Positions 1 to 8,365 of a stretch of DNA of 64,000 nt are shown piece by piece. The position numbers were made by a program, and so were the translations under genes. Under the pieces are notes generated by a model. The model made no database searches and was not told the DNA's origin. It saw only the letters and a program-made list of their open reading frames with translations. The stretch is taken from the NCBI GenBank assembly GCA_041659285.1, contig JBAZYO010000003.1, forward strand, positions 248,001 to 312,000, given 5' to 3'. This DNA is from Vicinamibacterales bacterium. Lineage in GTDB: Bacteria; Acidobacteriota; Vicinamibacteria; Vicinamibacterales; UBA2999. Numbering within the stretch: the stretch's first letter is position 1; every line of letters begins with the position of its first letter.

Positions 1-1139
1 GTGAAGCGCCGCACCAGGTGCTGGTCGAACTGCTGGCCGTCGTTGCGCTTCATCACCTGGAGGATGCGGTCCGACGGGAACGCCTGCTGGTAGGAGCGCT
101 GCGAGCGCATGGCGTCATAGACGTCGGCGATGCTGCACAGCATGGTGCCGAGGTTGAGGCCGGCCCGTGAGACGCCAAACGGGTAGCCGGTGCCGTCGAG
201 GCGCAGGTGATGCTCGAAGGCAATCACCGGCGCGATCGCCGGCATCTCCGGCGTGCGCCGCAGGATCTCGGCGCCGTCCACCACGTGCATCCGCATGATG
301 TTGAACTCGCTGTCGGTCAGCTTGTCGGGCTTGTTGAGGATCTCGGTCGGCGTCCGCACCTTGCCGATGTCGTGCATCAGCGCCGCCAGCCCGAGCTCGC
401 GCAGCATCGAACCCTCCATGCCGAGCGCGCGCGCCTGCGACATGGTGAGAATCGACACGTTCACCATGTGCGTAAACGTGTAGTTGTCGTAGTTCTTGAG
501 CGCGGTGAGCGCGATCAGGGCGGTGCGGTTGGCCGACACCGCCTGCGCCAGCGAGTCGATCAGGACCCGCGCCGCCTTGGGATCCGGCGTCCCTTCGGCC
601 TTGGTCATTTCCCACACCGCGCCGGCCACATTCGAGGCGTCGGCGTACAAGCGCCGGATGGTCGCCACGTCGGCCGCCGAGGCCTCGACCTTCTGCTCGG
701 TCTGGATGCGGCCGACGCGAATGTGCGGCAGGGCGGCGAGCACGCCGAGCGGATCGCTCGGCTCGACCCCGGGGCCGCTCTGCCCGGGGCGCCGCTCGGG
801 ATGCGCGATGGTCTGCGCCAGGGTCGACAACTCCTCGGGCGTGACGCCGCGGTCGAAGACGATGCGCTCGATGCCCAGCGCCTTCAGGCGGCGGATCATC
901 TCGCCCATCGATTCGGCCGCCCGCGGCAGCGGCGTGTCGCCGACGATCACCTCGTTGCCGATGATGCCGATCGCGATCGACGGTTGATCGGTCAGCAGCA
1001 GGGTGACGGATTCGTTGAGGGCGTCGAACGCCCGCTGCACCAGCGGATGCGCCGGCGCGTAGAGCTGGGCGCCACGTAACGCGGCGCCCAGACGCCGCAT
1101 GAACTCGTCGGCCGTTCGTAACCGGGTGACGGGATCCAT
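1..1139 (-). CDS. HD-GYP domain protein (C-terminus cut by window edge)
   Basis: The reading frame is open from the ATG at 1139 to the left edge, so the C-terminus is missing. The first ~125 residues form a module with the motif YAPAHPLV that recurs in the three genes upstream. The HD-GYP part shows MHDIGK for metal binding, then HHLRLDGTGYP, in which the Glu usual after HH is Leu. HD-GYP domains are cyclic-di-GMP phosphodiesterases, so a cytoplasmic signalling role is likely; no membrane segment or receiver domain is visible. The start codon shares one base with the stop of the preceding HEAT-type gene (TGATG), implying translational coupling. Closest relative in the window is the HD-GYP gene at 3443-4795. 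Confidence 0.85.
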   Translation of the reverse strand, partial: MDPVTRLRTADEFMRRLGAALRGAQLYAPAHPLVQRAFDALNESVTLLLTDQPSIAIGIIGNEVIVGDTPLPRAAESMGEMIRRLKALGIERIVFDRGVTPEELSTLAQTIAHPERRPGQSGPGVEPSDPLGVLAALPHIRVGRIQTEQKVEASAADVATIRRLYADASNVAGAVWEMTKAEGTPDPKAARVLIDSLAQAVSANRTALIALTALKNYDNYTFTHMVNVSILTMSQARALGMEGSMLRELGLAALMHDIGKVRTPTEILNKPDKLTDSEFNIMRMHVVDGAEILRRTPEMPAIAPVIAFEHHLRLDGTGYPFGVSRAGLNLGTMLCSIADVYDAMRSQRSYQQAFPSDRILQVMKRNDGQQFDQHLVRRF

Positions 1140-3424
1140 CACTGGGCCCTCCGCATCGGAGGCCGCATCGGTGGCGCCTCGGCGAGCGCGGTCTTGGCGG
1201 CGCGTTTGACGCCGCCCGCCCCGCGCTCGGCCGCCTCGGTCAGCGCCCGCTCGGCGCTCGGCAGGCTGATGCCTCGCAGCGCCCGGGCCGCGGCGCTGCG
1301 AATGCGCGCGGTGCGGCCCGGCGCGTACCACTCGCCGCGATGCAGGATGTCCTTCAGCGTTGCCACCGACCGCTCGTCGTTGGCGACGCGGCCCAGCGAT
1401 TCGATCGTCGACAGGTAGTCACCCTCGAGCGATCCCGTGTACCCGGTGTGCGTGAGGAGGTGGACGAAGAGGGGAGCGGCGCGCTCGTCGCGCAGCGACC
1501 CGAGCGCCTGCATGATCGCGTCACGCGTGTGGGGCTTGCCGCTCTTGAGCGCCTGCTCGAGCGCCCCGTAGGCCTCGTTGGTGCCAATCTGCACGATCGC
1601 CCGCAGCGCCTCCCGCTGCACTTGCGGGTCGGCATCGTCCAGCAGGCCGCGCAGGTCGGGCAGCGCGGCTTCGCCGCCAAGCGCACGGAGCAGGTCCACG
1701 GCCGCCCGCCGCACCGCGGGGTTGGGCGAGGTGCGCAGCTCGTCCGCGTACTGGCGCGCCGCGGTGCCGAACCCGATCAGGATGTCGCGCAGGCGGCGCA
1801 CGGTGCGCGCGTTGTCTTCGGCGGCCAGCGCATCCGCCAGCGGTTCCACGAGCACCGGGCCAATCGTCGCGCAGATTTGCGCCGCGAGGCCGACCTCGCC
1901 ATCCGTCGCCTGGCGCAGGAACAGCGCGAGGTGGCGCACGAGGGCGCCGTCCACGAGCCGCGTCACGCCGGCCGCGGCGTACGCCGCGGACGGCGCCTCG
2001 GTCCGGTTCGAGGCGTTGACGACGGCGTCCACCAACTGGGCGGCCAGCGCGAGGTCGCCCACCAGCACGAGCTGTTCGATGCTGCCGACGGTCAGGTCGA
2101 GCACGCCGGCCCACGCGTCCTGCCGCGCCTCGATGGTGAGCAGGTCCAACAGCAGCCGCTGGTCGAGCGCGCGCACCTCTTCGTTGCTGACCGTGGACAC
2201 CCAGGCGCGGATTCGCACCGGCGGGTCATCGCCGATCTTGTCCACCTCCATCGCCTGGGTCCGCGCCGAGGTCAGCTCGCGGGCGTAGTCCTCCGACACG
2301 AATTGCGAGTCGGAATACGACGTCAGCATCTCGGTGGAACTCGACCAGATGCTTTCAAACTGCGGATCCTTGCCGAACAGGGCGGCGGCCTGCTCGGTGG
2401 CGGCGGCGAGAATGCTGTGCTGACGCTCGGGGTCGGGCACCAGGGTCTGGAACGCCGCCGCCAGGCGGTTGCTCGCGCCGCGGTCCTTGACGACGTTCTC
2501 GACCAGGAACTTGGTCAGCATCTCGTCGGTGAGCCGGGATTGCAGCTCGCCGCCCAGGTCCATGCGCGGCGCGGTGGTGCCCGGCGGCTGCAGCGGCGGC
2601 GGATCGGTGATCAGGGTCAGCAGCATCTCGGGCGACATCTGCGCCGCCGCGCCGGCCATCTTGTCGAGGACGGCATCGAGCTCCGCGGGCTGGCGCTCGG
2701 CGGCGTAGTTGGCCAGGCCGTGCATCAGCTCGAGCAGCGACTTGCGCTGTTGAATCGAGTCGTCTCCACTCGCGCGGCCGTGAGCCTGCAGGCGATCGGC
2801 GAACTGCGCCAGGCGCGCCGAATCCTTGGCCATCTCGAGCATGTCGGCCATGCCGCCCGGCTCGAGTCCGCCGCCGCCCAGTTCCTGCCGCTCTTCGCCC
2901 AGCGTCGCCAGGATGCGGTCCCACGACGCCGACTCGCCGCTGCCGGCGCGCTCGCGCAGGACCTCGGCGTAGTCGATCTCCTTGAGGGCGATCGACTTGT
3001 TGCCCGAGGCGTCCCAGGCGTGGGCGACGCCGCCGATGGCCCGCGCATCCTCGGGCGATTTCGCCAGCAGCGACAGGAAGGCGTGCCACTCGTCGTTGTC
3101 GAGCGTGCCGAGCAACGTCATTTCGCCAATCAACTGCTGGTGGAGGAGCGAGGCCAGCTCGCCGGCCGCGGCGTCCGGCTTGGCGAACCCGCGGCCGCCC
3201 ACCAGCAGGGCATCGGGCAGCACCGTGATCGGCAGCGGCCCGTTGTAGACGGCATTCTTGCCCGCCTCGGTGATGCGAGACAGCGCCGCCTGGATGGTCG
3301 GGTGGCTGGGCGGGTACATCGACACCACGCGCGTCGCCGCCTTGCAGGCCTTGGCGAACTCGGACAGCCGGACGGCGGTCTCGGGTGAGAGCGGTTCCGG
3401 CTTGGTGGGGGAAGGGGACGCCAT
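1139..3424 (-). CDS. Large helical-repeat (HEAT-like) protein with YPPSHP N-terminal module
   Basis: 761 residues, ATG start, no signal peptide and no membrane segment. Near residue 40 it carries the YPPSHP motif found in the same place in the other three genes of this array, followed by a ~120-residue module ending around KEIDYAEVL. The C-terminal ~250 residues are Ala/Leu-rich helical repeats of HEAT type (for example around NPAVRRAAVDLLRALGG and DPQVQREALRAIVQIG). HEAT repeats normally mediate protein contacts, so a scaffold or partner for the adjacent HD-GYP protein is inferred. It lies 18 bp after the upstream HD-GYP gene and overlaps the downstream one by one base. Its enzymatic activity, if any, is unknown. 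Confidence 0.75.
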   Translation of the reverse strand: MASPSPTKPEPLSPETAVRLSEFAKACKAATRVVSMYPPSHPTIQAALSRITEAGKNAVYNGPLPITVLPDALLVGGRGFAKPDAAAGELASLLHQQLIGEMTLLGTLDNDEWHAFLSLLAKSPEDARAIGGVAHAWDASGNKSIALKEIDYAEVLRERAGSGESASWDRILATLGEERQELGGGGLEPGGMADMLEMAKDSARLAQFADRLQAHGRASGDDSIQQRKSLLELMHGLANYAAERQPAELDAVLDKMAGAAAQMSPEMLLTLITDPPPLQPPGTTAPRMDLGGELQSRLTDEMLTKFLVENVVKDRGASNRLAAAFQTLVPDPERQHSILAAATEQAAALFGKDPQFESIWSSSTEMLTSYSDSQFVSEDYARELTSARTQAMEVDKIGDDPPVRIRAWVSTVSNEEVRALDQRLLLDLLTIEARQDAWAGVLDLTVGSIEQLVLVGDLALAAQLVDAVVNASNRTEAPSAAYAAAGVTRLVDGALVRHLALFLRQATDGEVGLAAQICATIGPVLVEPLADALAAEDNARTVRRLRDILIGFGTAARQYADELRTSPNPAVRRAAVDLLRALGGEAALPDLRGLLDDADPQVQREALRAIVQIGTNEAYGALEQALKSGKPHTRDAIMQALGSLRDERAAPLFVHLLTHTGYTGSLEGDYLSTIESLGRVANDERSVATLKDILHRGEWYAPGRTARIRSAAARALRGISLPSAERALTEAAERGAGGVKRAAKTALAEAPPMRPPMRRAQ

Positions 3425-3442
3425 GACAGAGGTAATCAGGAA

Positions 3443-4795
3443 TTATAGATACGTGAGCGGGTCGATGCCTACCTGCGGCCCGTCTACTGCTTCGACGACC
3501 GCGCGCGGGTAATTCCCGCGCGCATCGCGGTCCCAGGTGTTGGTCAGGAGGGGCGTTTCATAGAGCGCCCCCGTCCCGTCGAGCACCAGCTTCACCTGCG
3601 GCCGGAACGGGTCCTCCGGATGCGTCTGCGTGACCACCCCCACTTCCTCGGTGTTGAGCCGCACCAGCGTGCCCACCGGGAACAGGCCCATCAGGTTGAC
3701 GAAACGGCGGAGCAGCGCCGGGTGAAAGGCGGTGCCGTCCTGCTGCCCCATGATGTGCTTGATGCGATCGGTGGCCAGCCCTTCCCGATAGGCGCGGTTG
3801 CTGCGGAGGGCGTCGAACACGTCCACCACGCTCACCACCATCGTGCACAGGTTCAGCGTGCGCGCGCCGATGTTCTCGGGGTAGCCGCTGAGATCCTGTT
3901 TCAGGTGATGCTCGAACGCCACCACCGGCGCCAGCGCCGGGGTCTCCGGCGTGCGGCGCAGGATGTGCGCGCCGTTCACCACGTGGAGCTTCATGATGGT
4001 GAACTCCTCCTCGGTCAGCTTGCCGGGCTTGTTCAGGATCTCCAGCGGCGTGTGCACCTTGCCGATGTCGTGCATCAGCGCGGCGAAGCCGAACTCCCGC
4101 AGCATCGGGCCCTCGAGGTCGAGCGAGCGGGCCATCGCCATCGACAGCGCGGCGACGTTCACCATGTGGGTGAACGTGTAGTTGTCGTGGCGCTTGAGCG
4201 CGGTGAGCGCGAGCAGCGAGGTGCGGTCCTGGTAGACCAGCTTCGACAGGCTGTCGATGATGCCGCGGGCGTCGGCCGGGTCGGGCTGCTCGCCGGCCTT
4301 GGCCGCGGTCCAGATGGTCTCCGCGGTCGATACCGCCTTCGAGTACATCTGCTTCGCCGCGGCGAGGCCGACCTCCGAGTCGTCTTCCTCCTCGGCGGCG
4401 ACCTTCGACACCTGGATGCGGCGAATGCCGCGCGAGGTCAGGCGGTCGTTGACGCCCGTCCGCGACGTGCGATCCGTCAGTTCATCCATCAGGGCGCGCA
4501 GGTCCGGGACCTCGAGCCCGCGCGCGAACGTGATCTTCTCGATCTGCCGCTCGCGCATGTCCCGCAGCAGCCCCGCCAGCGCCGCCGAGCCGCGCGGCAG
4601 CCGGAAGTCGTTGATCACCACGTCGTCTTCGAGGAAGCCGACGATCACGGTGGGGGTGTCCACCAGCGCCGGCGCCAGGATGCCGTGGAGGCCGGTGGCC
4701 GACCGCTGCACCAGCGGATGGCTGGGCGCGTACAGCTCGGCGGCCCGCACGGCGGCGCCGAGGCGCCGGATGATGTCTTCGTGTGGAACGCTCAT
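3443..4795 (-). CDS. HD-GYP domain phosphodiesterase-like protein
   Basis: 450 residues. Residues 1-130 contain the shared module with YAPSHPLV; the HD-GYP domain follows with MHDIGK (around residue 240) and then HHLKQDLSGYP. In the canonical HHExxDGxGYP signature the Glu and the Gly after Asp are both replaced by Leu here, so activity toward cyclic di-GMP may be altered. A C-terminal ~80-residue tail follows the GYP helices, as in many HD-GYP proteins. The ATG overlaps the stop of the upstream HEAT gene by four bases (ATGA), showing a tightly coupled operon. It is a paralogue of the partial gene at the left edge. Confidence 0.87.
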   Translation of the reverse strand: MSVPHEDIIRRLGAAVRAAELYAPSHPLVQRSATGLHGILAPALVDTPTVIVGFLEDDVVINDFRLPRGSAALAGLLRDMRERQIEKITFARGLEVPDLRALMDELTDRTSRTGVNDRLTSRGIRRIQVSKVAAEEEDDSEVGLAAAKQMYSKAVSTAETIWTAAKAGEQPDPADARGIIDSLSKLVYQDRTSLLALTALKRHDNYTFTHMVNVAALSMAMARSLDLEGPMLREFGFAALMHDIGKVHTPLEILNKPGKLTEEEFTIMKLHVVNGAHILRRTPETPALAPVVAFEHHLKQDLSGYPENIGARTLNLCTMVVSVVDVFDALRSNRAYREGLATDRIKHIMGQQDGTAFHPALLRRFVNLMGLFPVGTLVRLNTEEVGVVTQTHPEDPFRPQVKLVLDGTGALYETPLLTNTWDRDARGNYPRAVVEAVDGPQVGIDPLTYL

Positions 4796-7011
4796 AGCGG
4801 TGGCCGCGTCGCCGCGGATGCCGCCATCCGCCGCAGGAAGAAGTCGCCGGTGCGGGCCAGGTCATCGACCGTCTGCCTGGCCTTCGCCGTGCCGATGCGC
4901 GCGAGCGCCCGCAGCGACGCCTCGCGCAGCTGCGTGGTCTTGCCCCAGGCCAGCCAGCGGCGGCGTTTCGCGGTGGCCGCAATCTGGGCCAGCGCACGGT
5001 CGTCGCGGAACGACGCCAGCGCGCCCAGCGTGTCGAGCACGATGGAGAAGTCTTCGCCGAAGGGGTCGCTGTCGCCGAGGATGCGGCCCAGCATCGGCAC
5101 CACCCGCGGGTCCTTGAGGCCGACCAGCGCCGCGATCACGGCGGCCCGCGCCTCGCCCGAAGTTGCCTTCAGCGCCATGTGCATGGCGCGCGCCGCGGCC
5201 GGGTCGTCGATCCGCGCCATCGCCGACACCGCCTCGTGCATCACGCGGAGGTCGGTGCGGCGCAGCAGCACCTGGAGCGGTGGCACGGCGGCCGGCGTTC
5301 CGATCTGGCCCAGCACCTGCGCCACCTCGTGCTGCACGAACCACCGCTTGTCGTCCACGGCCGCCGCCAGGCCGGGGATGGCCGACGGCCCGAGCTTGAC
5401 GAGGAGGGCCGACGCCCGCTCGGTGGCGACGCCGCCCGCTTCCTGCTGATAGGCGCTCAACAGCGCCGGCACCGCCGCGGCGCCAATGTCGCGAACCACG
5501 GACTCGAAGCTGGCGAGCTCATCCTTCGATTGATCGGCAAGCCCGGTGGTGGCCTCGGCCAGCGCGGCGGCCGCGCCAAGGCCGTCGAGCGCGCGCCGGC
5601 AGGCCTCCGGCGCCAATCCAGCCTTGCGCGTGGTGGCCGCGAGCAGCTCGCCGACCACGGGCACGGCATCGGCGAAGGCCCCGGCGAGCAGGAGCTCTTC
5701 GACGAAGGCCGCCATGTCGCGCGCCGTTTCCGCCATGCGCTCGGCCTGCGACTCGTTGCGCAGCAGGTCGATCAGCAACTGGCCCGACAGCCGGCGGACG
5801 CTGTCGTGCCCGAGCGTCTCGAGCCAGGCGCCGAGCTCGGGCGGGAGGCCGCGGGCCGAGAGGTCCACGGCCCGCGCCGCGGCCTGGTCCATCGACTCCC
5901 GGTATTCGGCCGACACGTAGCTGGACTCGTCGTACTTGAGGAGCAGCTCGTCGAGCGACTGCCGGATGTCATCGATCGGCCGCTTGCTGCCGAAATCGCG
6001 CTCCGAGATCAACCGCTTGGCCAGCGTCAGCACGCGTCGCTTGCGGTCGGCGTCGGGCGCGAGGGTGTCGAGCACCTTGGCGAGCCGGTTGGTGGGATGC
6101 CCCGGGGCCGAACAGGCGCGGGCCAGCAACATCGCCACCTGCTGGTCGTCGAAGGCCTGCTTGAGCGCGCCGACAATCTGCACGTTCTCGCCGGCGCTCT
6201 CTTCCTGCAGCATCAGCTCCAGCGCCGTGGACGGGTCGAGATTGGACGCCGCCAGGGCCAGCGACTGGATCACCTCCTGGACGCGTTCGGGCTCGAGGGC
6301 GGCCACCGTCTTCGCGATGTGGCGATACACCGCCAGCACCGTCGCCGCCTGTGTCGTGACCAGCGGCGAGCCGTCGGGGGTGGTGAACGGCTCCTTGCTG
6401 TCTTTGGCGAGTTCGCCGATGGCGCCGACGTCGCGCGAGATGTCCAGCAGGCGCTGCTGTTCCTCGGCGCTGAACGTCGAGCGGCCCATGATGATGGACC
6501 GGACAATGGCCTTCCAGGTGGCATCGCGCCGCGCCGGCCCTTCGTCCAGCTCGCGTTCGAGAATCTCCTGGTAGTCGATCTGCTCGACGAGGATCGCGTT
6601 CTGGTCTTCCGCGGCCCACAGCGCGGCGGGGCCGCCGCGCGCGCGCCGCGTGTCACGGTCGAGCGACAGCACGGCCAGCAGCGCCCGCACCACCGGTTCG
6701 GCCGGCGCCACCATGATGCTGACCTGCAGGATGTCGCGGTCGTGGAGCAGCTCCGCGCATTCCACCACCGCCAGCTCCGTGGAATCGAGGGCGACGCCGT
6801 CGAGCAGCAGCTGGTGGGGCGTGACGGCGAGCTGCATCAGGCCGCTGTTTGCCGCGTCGGCCGCGGCCGCGACCAGGCGGTCCACGGCGAGCACGACCGC
6901 CGGATGTTCGGGCGGATAGAACCCCCAACTGCGCAGCGCAATCGTGATCGCGCGCGCCAGGTTGATGGCGCTCCGGGTGAGGTCGGCGGGTGAGGCCGTT
7001 CGCTGGGCCAT
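4792..7011 (-). CDS. HEAT-repeat protein with YPPEHP N-terminal module
   Basis: 739 residues from the ATG at 7011. The frame stays open further upstream, but that extension lies antisense to the divergent phosphorylase gene and is not credible. Residues ~20-150 carry the YPPEHP module and end in a segment (EQIDYQEILE) matching the paralogue at 1139-3424. The last ~260 residues are clear HEAT repeats (repeated helix pairs such as AIPGLAAAVDD and AVPPLQVLLRR). It is the first gene of the HEAT/HD-GYP array, 30 bp from the divergent nucleoside operon. Likely a scaffold or regulatory partner of the following HD-GYP protein; the function is inferred only from context. Confidence 0.78.
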   Translation of the reverse strand: MAQRTASPADLTRSAINLARAITIALRSWGFYPPEHPAVVLAVDRLVAAAADAANSGLMQLAVTPHQLLLDGVALDSTELAVVECAELLHDRDILQVSIMVAPAEPVVRALLAVLSLDRDTRRARGGPAALWAAEDQNAILVEQIDYQEILERELDEGPARRDATWKAIVRSIIMGRSTFSAEEQQRLLDISRDVGAIGELAKDSKEPFTTPDGSPLVTTQAATVLAVYRHIAKTVAALEPERVQEVIQSLALAASNLDPSTALELMLQEESAGENVQIVGALKQAFDDQQVAMLLARACSAPGHPTNRLAKVLDTLAPDADRKRRVLTLAKRLISERDFGSKRPIDDIRQSLDELLLKYDESSYVSAEYRESMDQAAARAVDLSARGLPPELGAWLETLGHDSVRRLSGQLLIDLLRNESQAERMAETARDMAAFVEELLLAGAFADAVPVVGELLAATTRKAGLAPEACRRALDGLGAAAALAEATTGLADQSKDELASFESVVRDIGAAAVPALLSAYQQEAGGVATERASALLVKLGPSAIPGLAAAVDDKRWFVQHEVAQVLGQIGTPAAVPPLQVLLRRTDLRVMHEAVSAMARIDDPAAARAMHMALKATSGEARAAVIAALVGLKDPRVVPMLGRILGDSDPFGEDFSIVLDTLGALASFRDDRALAQIAATAKRRRWLAWGKTTQLREASLRALARIGTAKARQTVDDLARTGDFFLRRMAASAATRPPL

Positions 7012-7025
7012 GCGGATTACTACGA

Positions 7026-7031
7026 TATACT
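7026..7031 (+). promoter_or_regulatory. -10-like hexamer TATACT for the nucleoside operon
   Basis: TATACT ends ten bases before the ATG at 7042 in a 30-bp divergent intergenic region with no Shine-Dalgarno sequence. A transcript from here would start about 7038-7040 and be leaderless or nearly so. No convincing -35 was found. Confidence 0.45.
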
Positions 7032-7041
7032 GCCGCCGCCC

Positions 7042-8355
7042 ATGCGAGCCGTCGACATCATTCGCGCGAAGCGGGACGGCGAGGCCCTGTCGCGTGAGGC
7101 GATCCAGGCATTTGTCGGGGGCGTGACCGACGGATCGTGGCCCGACTACCAGGCCTCGGCGCTGCTGATGGCCATTGTCCTCAAGGGCATGACCGCCGAG
7201 GAAACCGCCTGGCTCACCGACGCCATGGTGCGATCGGGCGAGCGGGTTGACCTGAGCCACATTCCCGGCATCAAGGTCGGCAAGCACAGTACCGGCGGCG
7301 TCGGCGACAAGGTCTCCATCATTCTGGCCCCGCTGGCGGCGTCGTGCGGGGTGGTGGTGCCGAAGATGTCGGGCCGTGGCCTCGGCCACACCGGCGGCAC
7401 GCTCGACAAGCTCGAGAGCATTCCCGGGTTTCGCGTCGCCCTGTCGATCGACGAGTTCAGGGCGATGCTGGCGGACGTGGGCTGCTGCCTGATCAGCCAG
7501 ACCGCGACCATCGCGCCCGCCGACAAGGTGCTCTACGCGCTGCGTGACGTGACCGGGACCATCGAGAGCATCCCGCTGATCGCCTCGTCGGTGATGAGCA
7601 AGAAGCTGGCCGAAGGCAGCAACGCCGTGGTGCTCGACGTCAAGTGCGGCCGCGGCGCCTTCATGAAGAACCGCGCCAATGCGCGCGAACTGGCGCGCGC
7701 GCTGGTGTCGATTGGCAACGCCGCCGGCGTGCACACCGAGGCCTTCATCACGCAGATGGACGTGCCGCTCGGCCGGGCGGTCGGCAACGCCGTGGAGATC
7801 GCCGAGTGCATCGAGGTGCTGAAGGGCGGCGGGCCTGCCGATCTGTCTGGCCTGGTCGTCACCTTCGCCACCCGCATGCTGCGCGTGGCGGAGCTGGCGG
7901 CCACCGATGATGACGCCGCGGCCAGGGTGCGAGCCGCGCTCTCATCCGGCGCCGCGCTCGCGAAATTCAAGGAGATGGTCGCGCGCCAGGGCGGCAATCC
8001 CGCGGTGGCCGACGACCCCGGCCTGTTGCCGCAGGCGAAGTTCACGCACCTGGTGCCGGCCCCGCGTTCAGGATTTGTGGTGGAACTCGACGCGCTGTCG
8101 ATTGGGCGGGCGGCGGTCGCCCTGGGCGCCGGACGCGACAAGAAGGGCGACCAGGTGGACCTGTCGGCCGGACTCATCCTGCGCAAGAAGCCCGGCGAGG
8201 CGGTCCAGGCCGGGGAGCCGGTGGTCGAACTCCGCTACAACGATCCCGCCCGGCTGGAGGCCGCGGTGGCGCTGGTCACGCAGGCGATCGTGATTGGCGA
8301 CACCGCCCCGACGGGGCAGTCGCTGGTCCTCGAGTGGGTCCACGATAACGATTAG
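7042..8355 (+). CDS. deoA: Pyrimidine-nucleoside / thymidine phosphorylase
   Basis: 437 residues, the usual length for the family. It catalyses phosphorolysis of thymidine or uridine to the free base and (deoxy)ribose-1-phosphate in the cytoplasm. The phosphate-binding signature KHSTGGVGDKVS (residues ~77-88) and MSGRGLGHTGGTLDKLE (~108-124) are intact, and the three-domain layout (helical domain, alpha/beta domain, C-terminal PYNP domain) fits the length. It opens a salvage operon with a nucleoside transporter ten bases downstream, then purine nucleoside phosphorylase and cytidine deaminase. Thymidine versus broader pyrimidine specificity cannot be settled from sequence. Confidence 0.95.
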   Translation: MRAVDIIRAKRDGEALSREAIQAFVGGVTDGSWPDYQASALLMAIVLKGMTAEETAWLTDAMVRSGERVDLSHIPGIKVGKHSTGGVGDKVSIILAPLAASCGVVVPKMSGRGLGHTGGTLDKLESIPGFRVALSIDEFRAMLADVGCCLISQTATIAPADKVLYALRDVTGTIESIPLIASSVMSKKLAEGSNAVVLDVKCGRGAFMKNRANARELARALVSIGNAAGVHTEAFITQMDVPLGRAVGNAVEIAECIEVLKGGGPADLSGLVVTFATRMLRVAELAATDDDAAARVRAALSSGAALAKFKEMVARQGGNPAVADDPGLLPQAKFTHLVPAPRSGFVVELDALSIGRAAVALGAGRDKKGDQVDLSAGLILRKKPGEAVQAGEPVVELRYNDPARLEAAVALVTQAIVIGDTAPTGQSLVLEWVHDND

Positions 8356-8365
8356 CGAGGGACAT

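Noticed and set aside
1340..3388. 682-codon plus-strand frame opposite the HEAT gene
   Set aside because: Arg/His/Gly-rich composition and lack of any domain mark it as a high-GC antisense shadow.
7012..7734. N-terminal extension of the HEAT protein on the minus strand
   Set aside because: The frame runs antisense across the deoA gene, whose motifs are intact; the extra sequence looks like a translated shadow (His/Arg/Gly-rich). The ATG at 7011 fits the family module.
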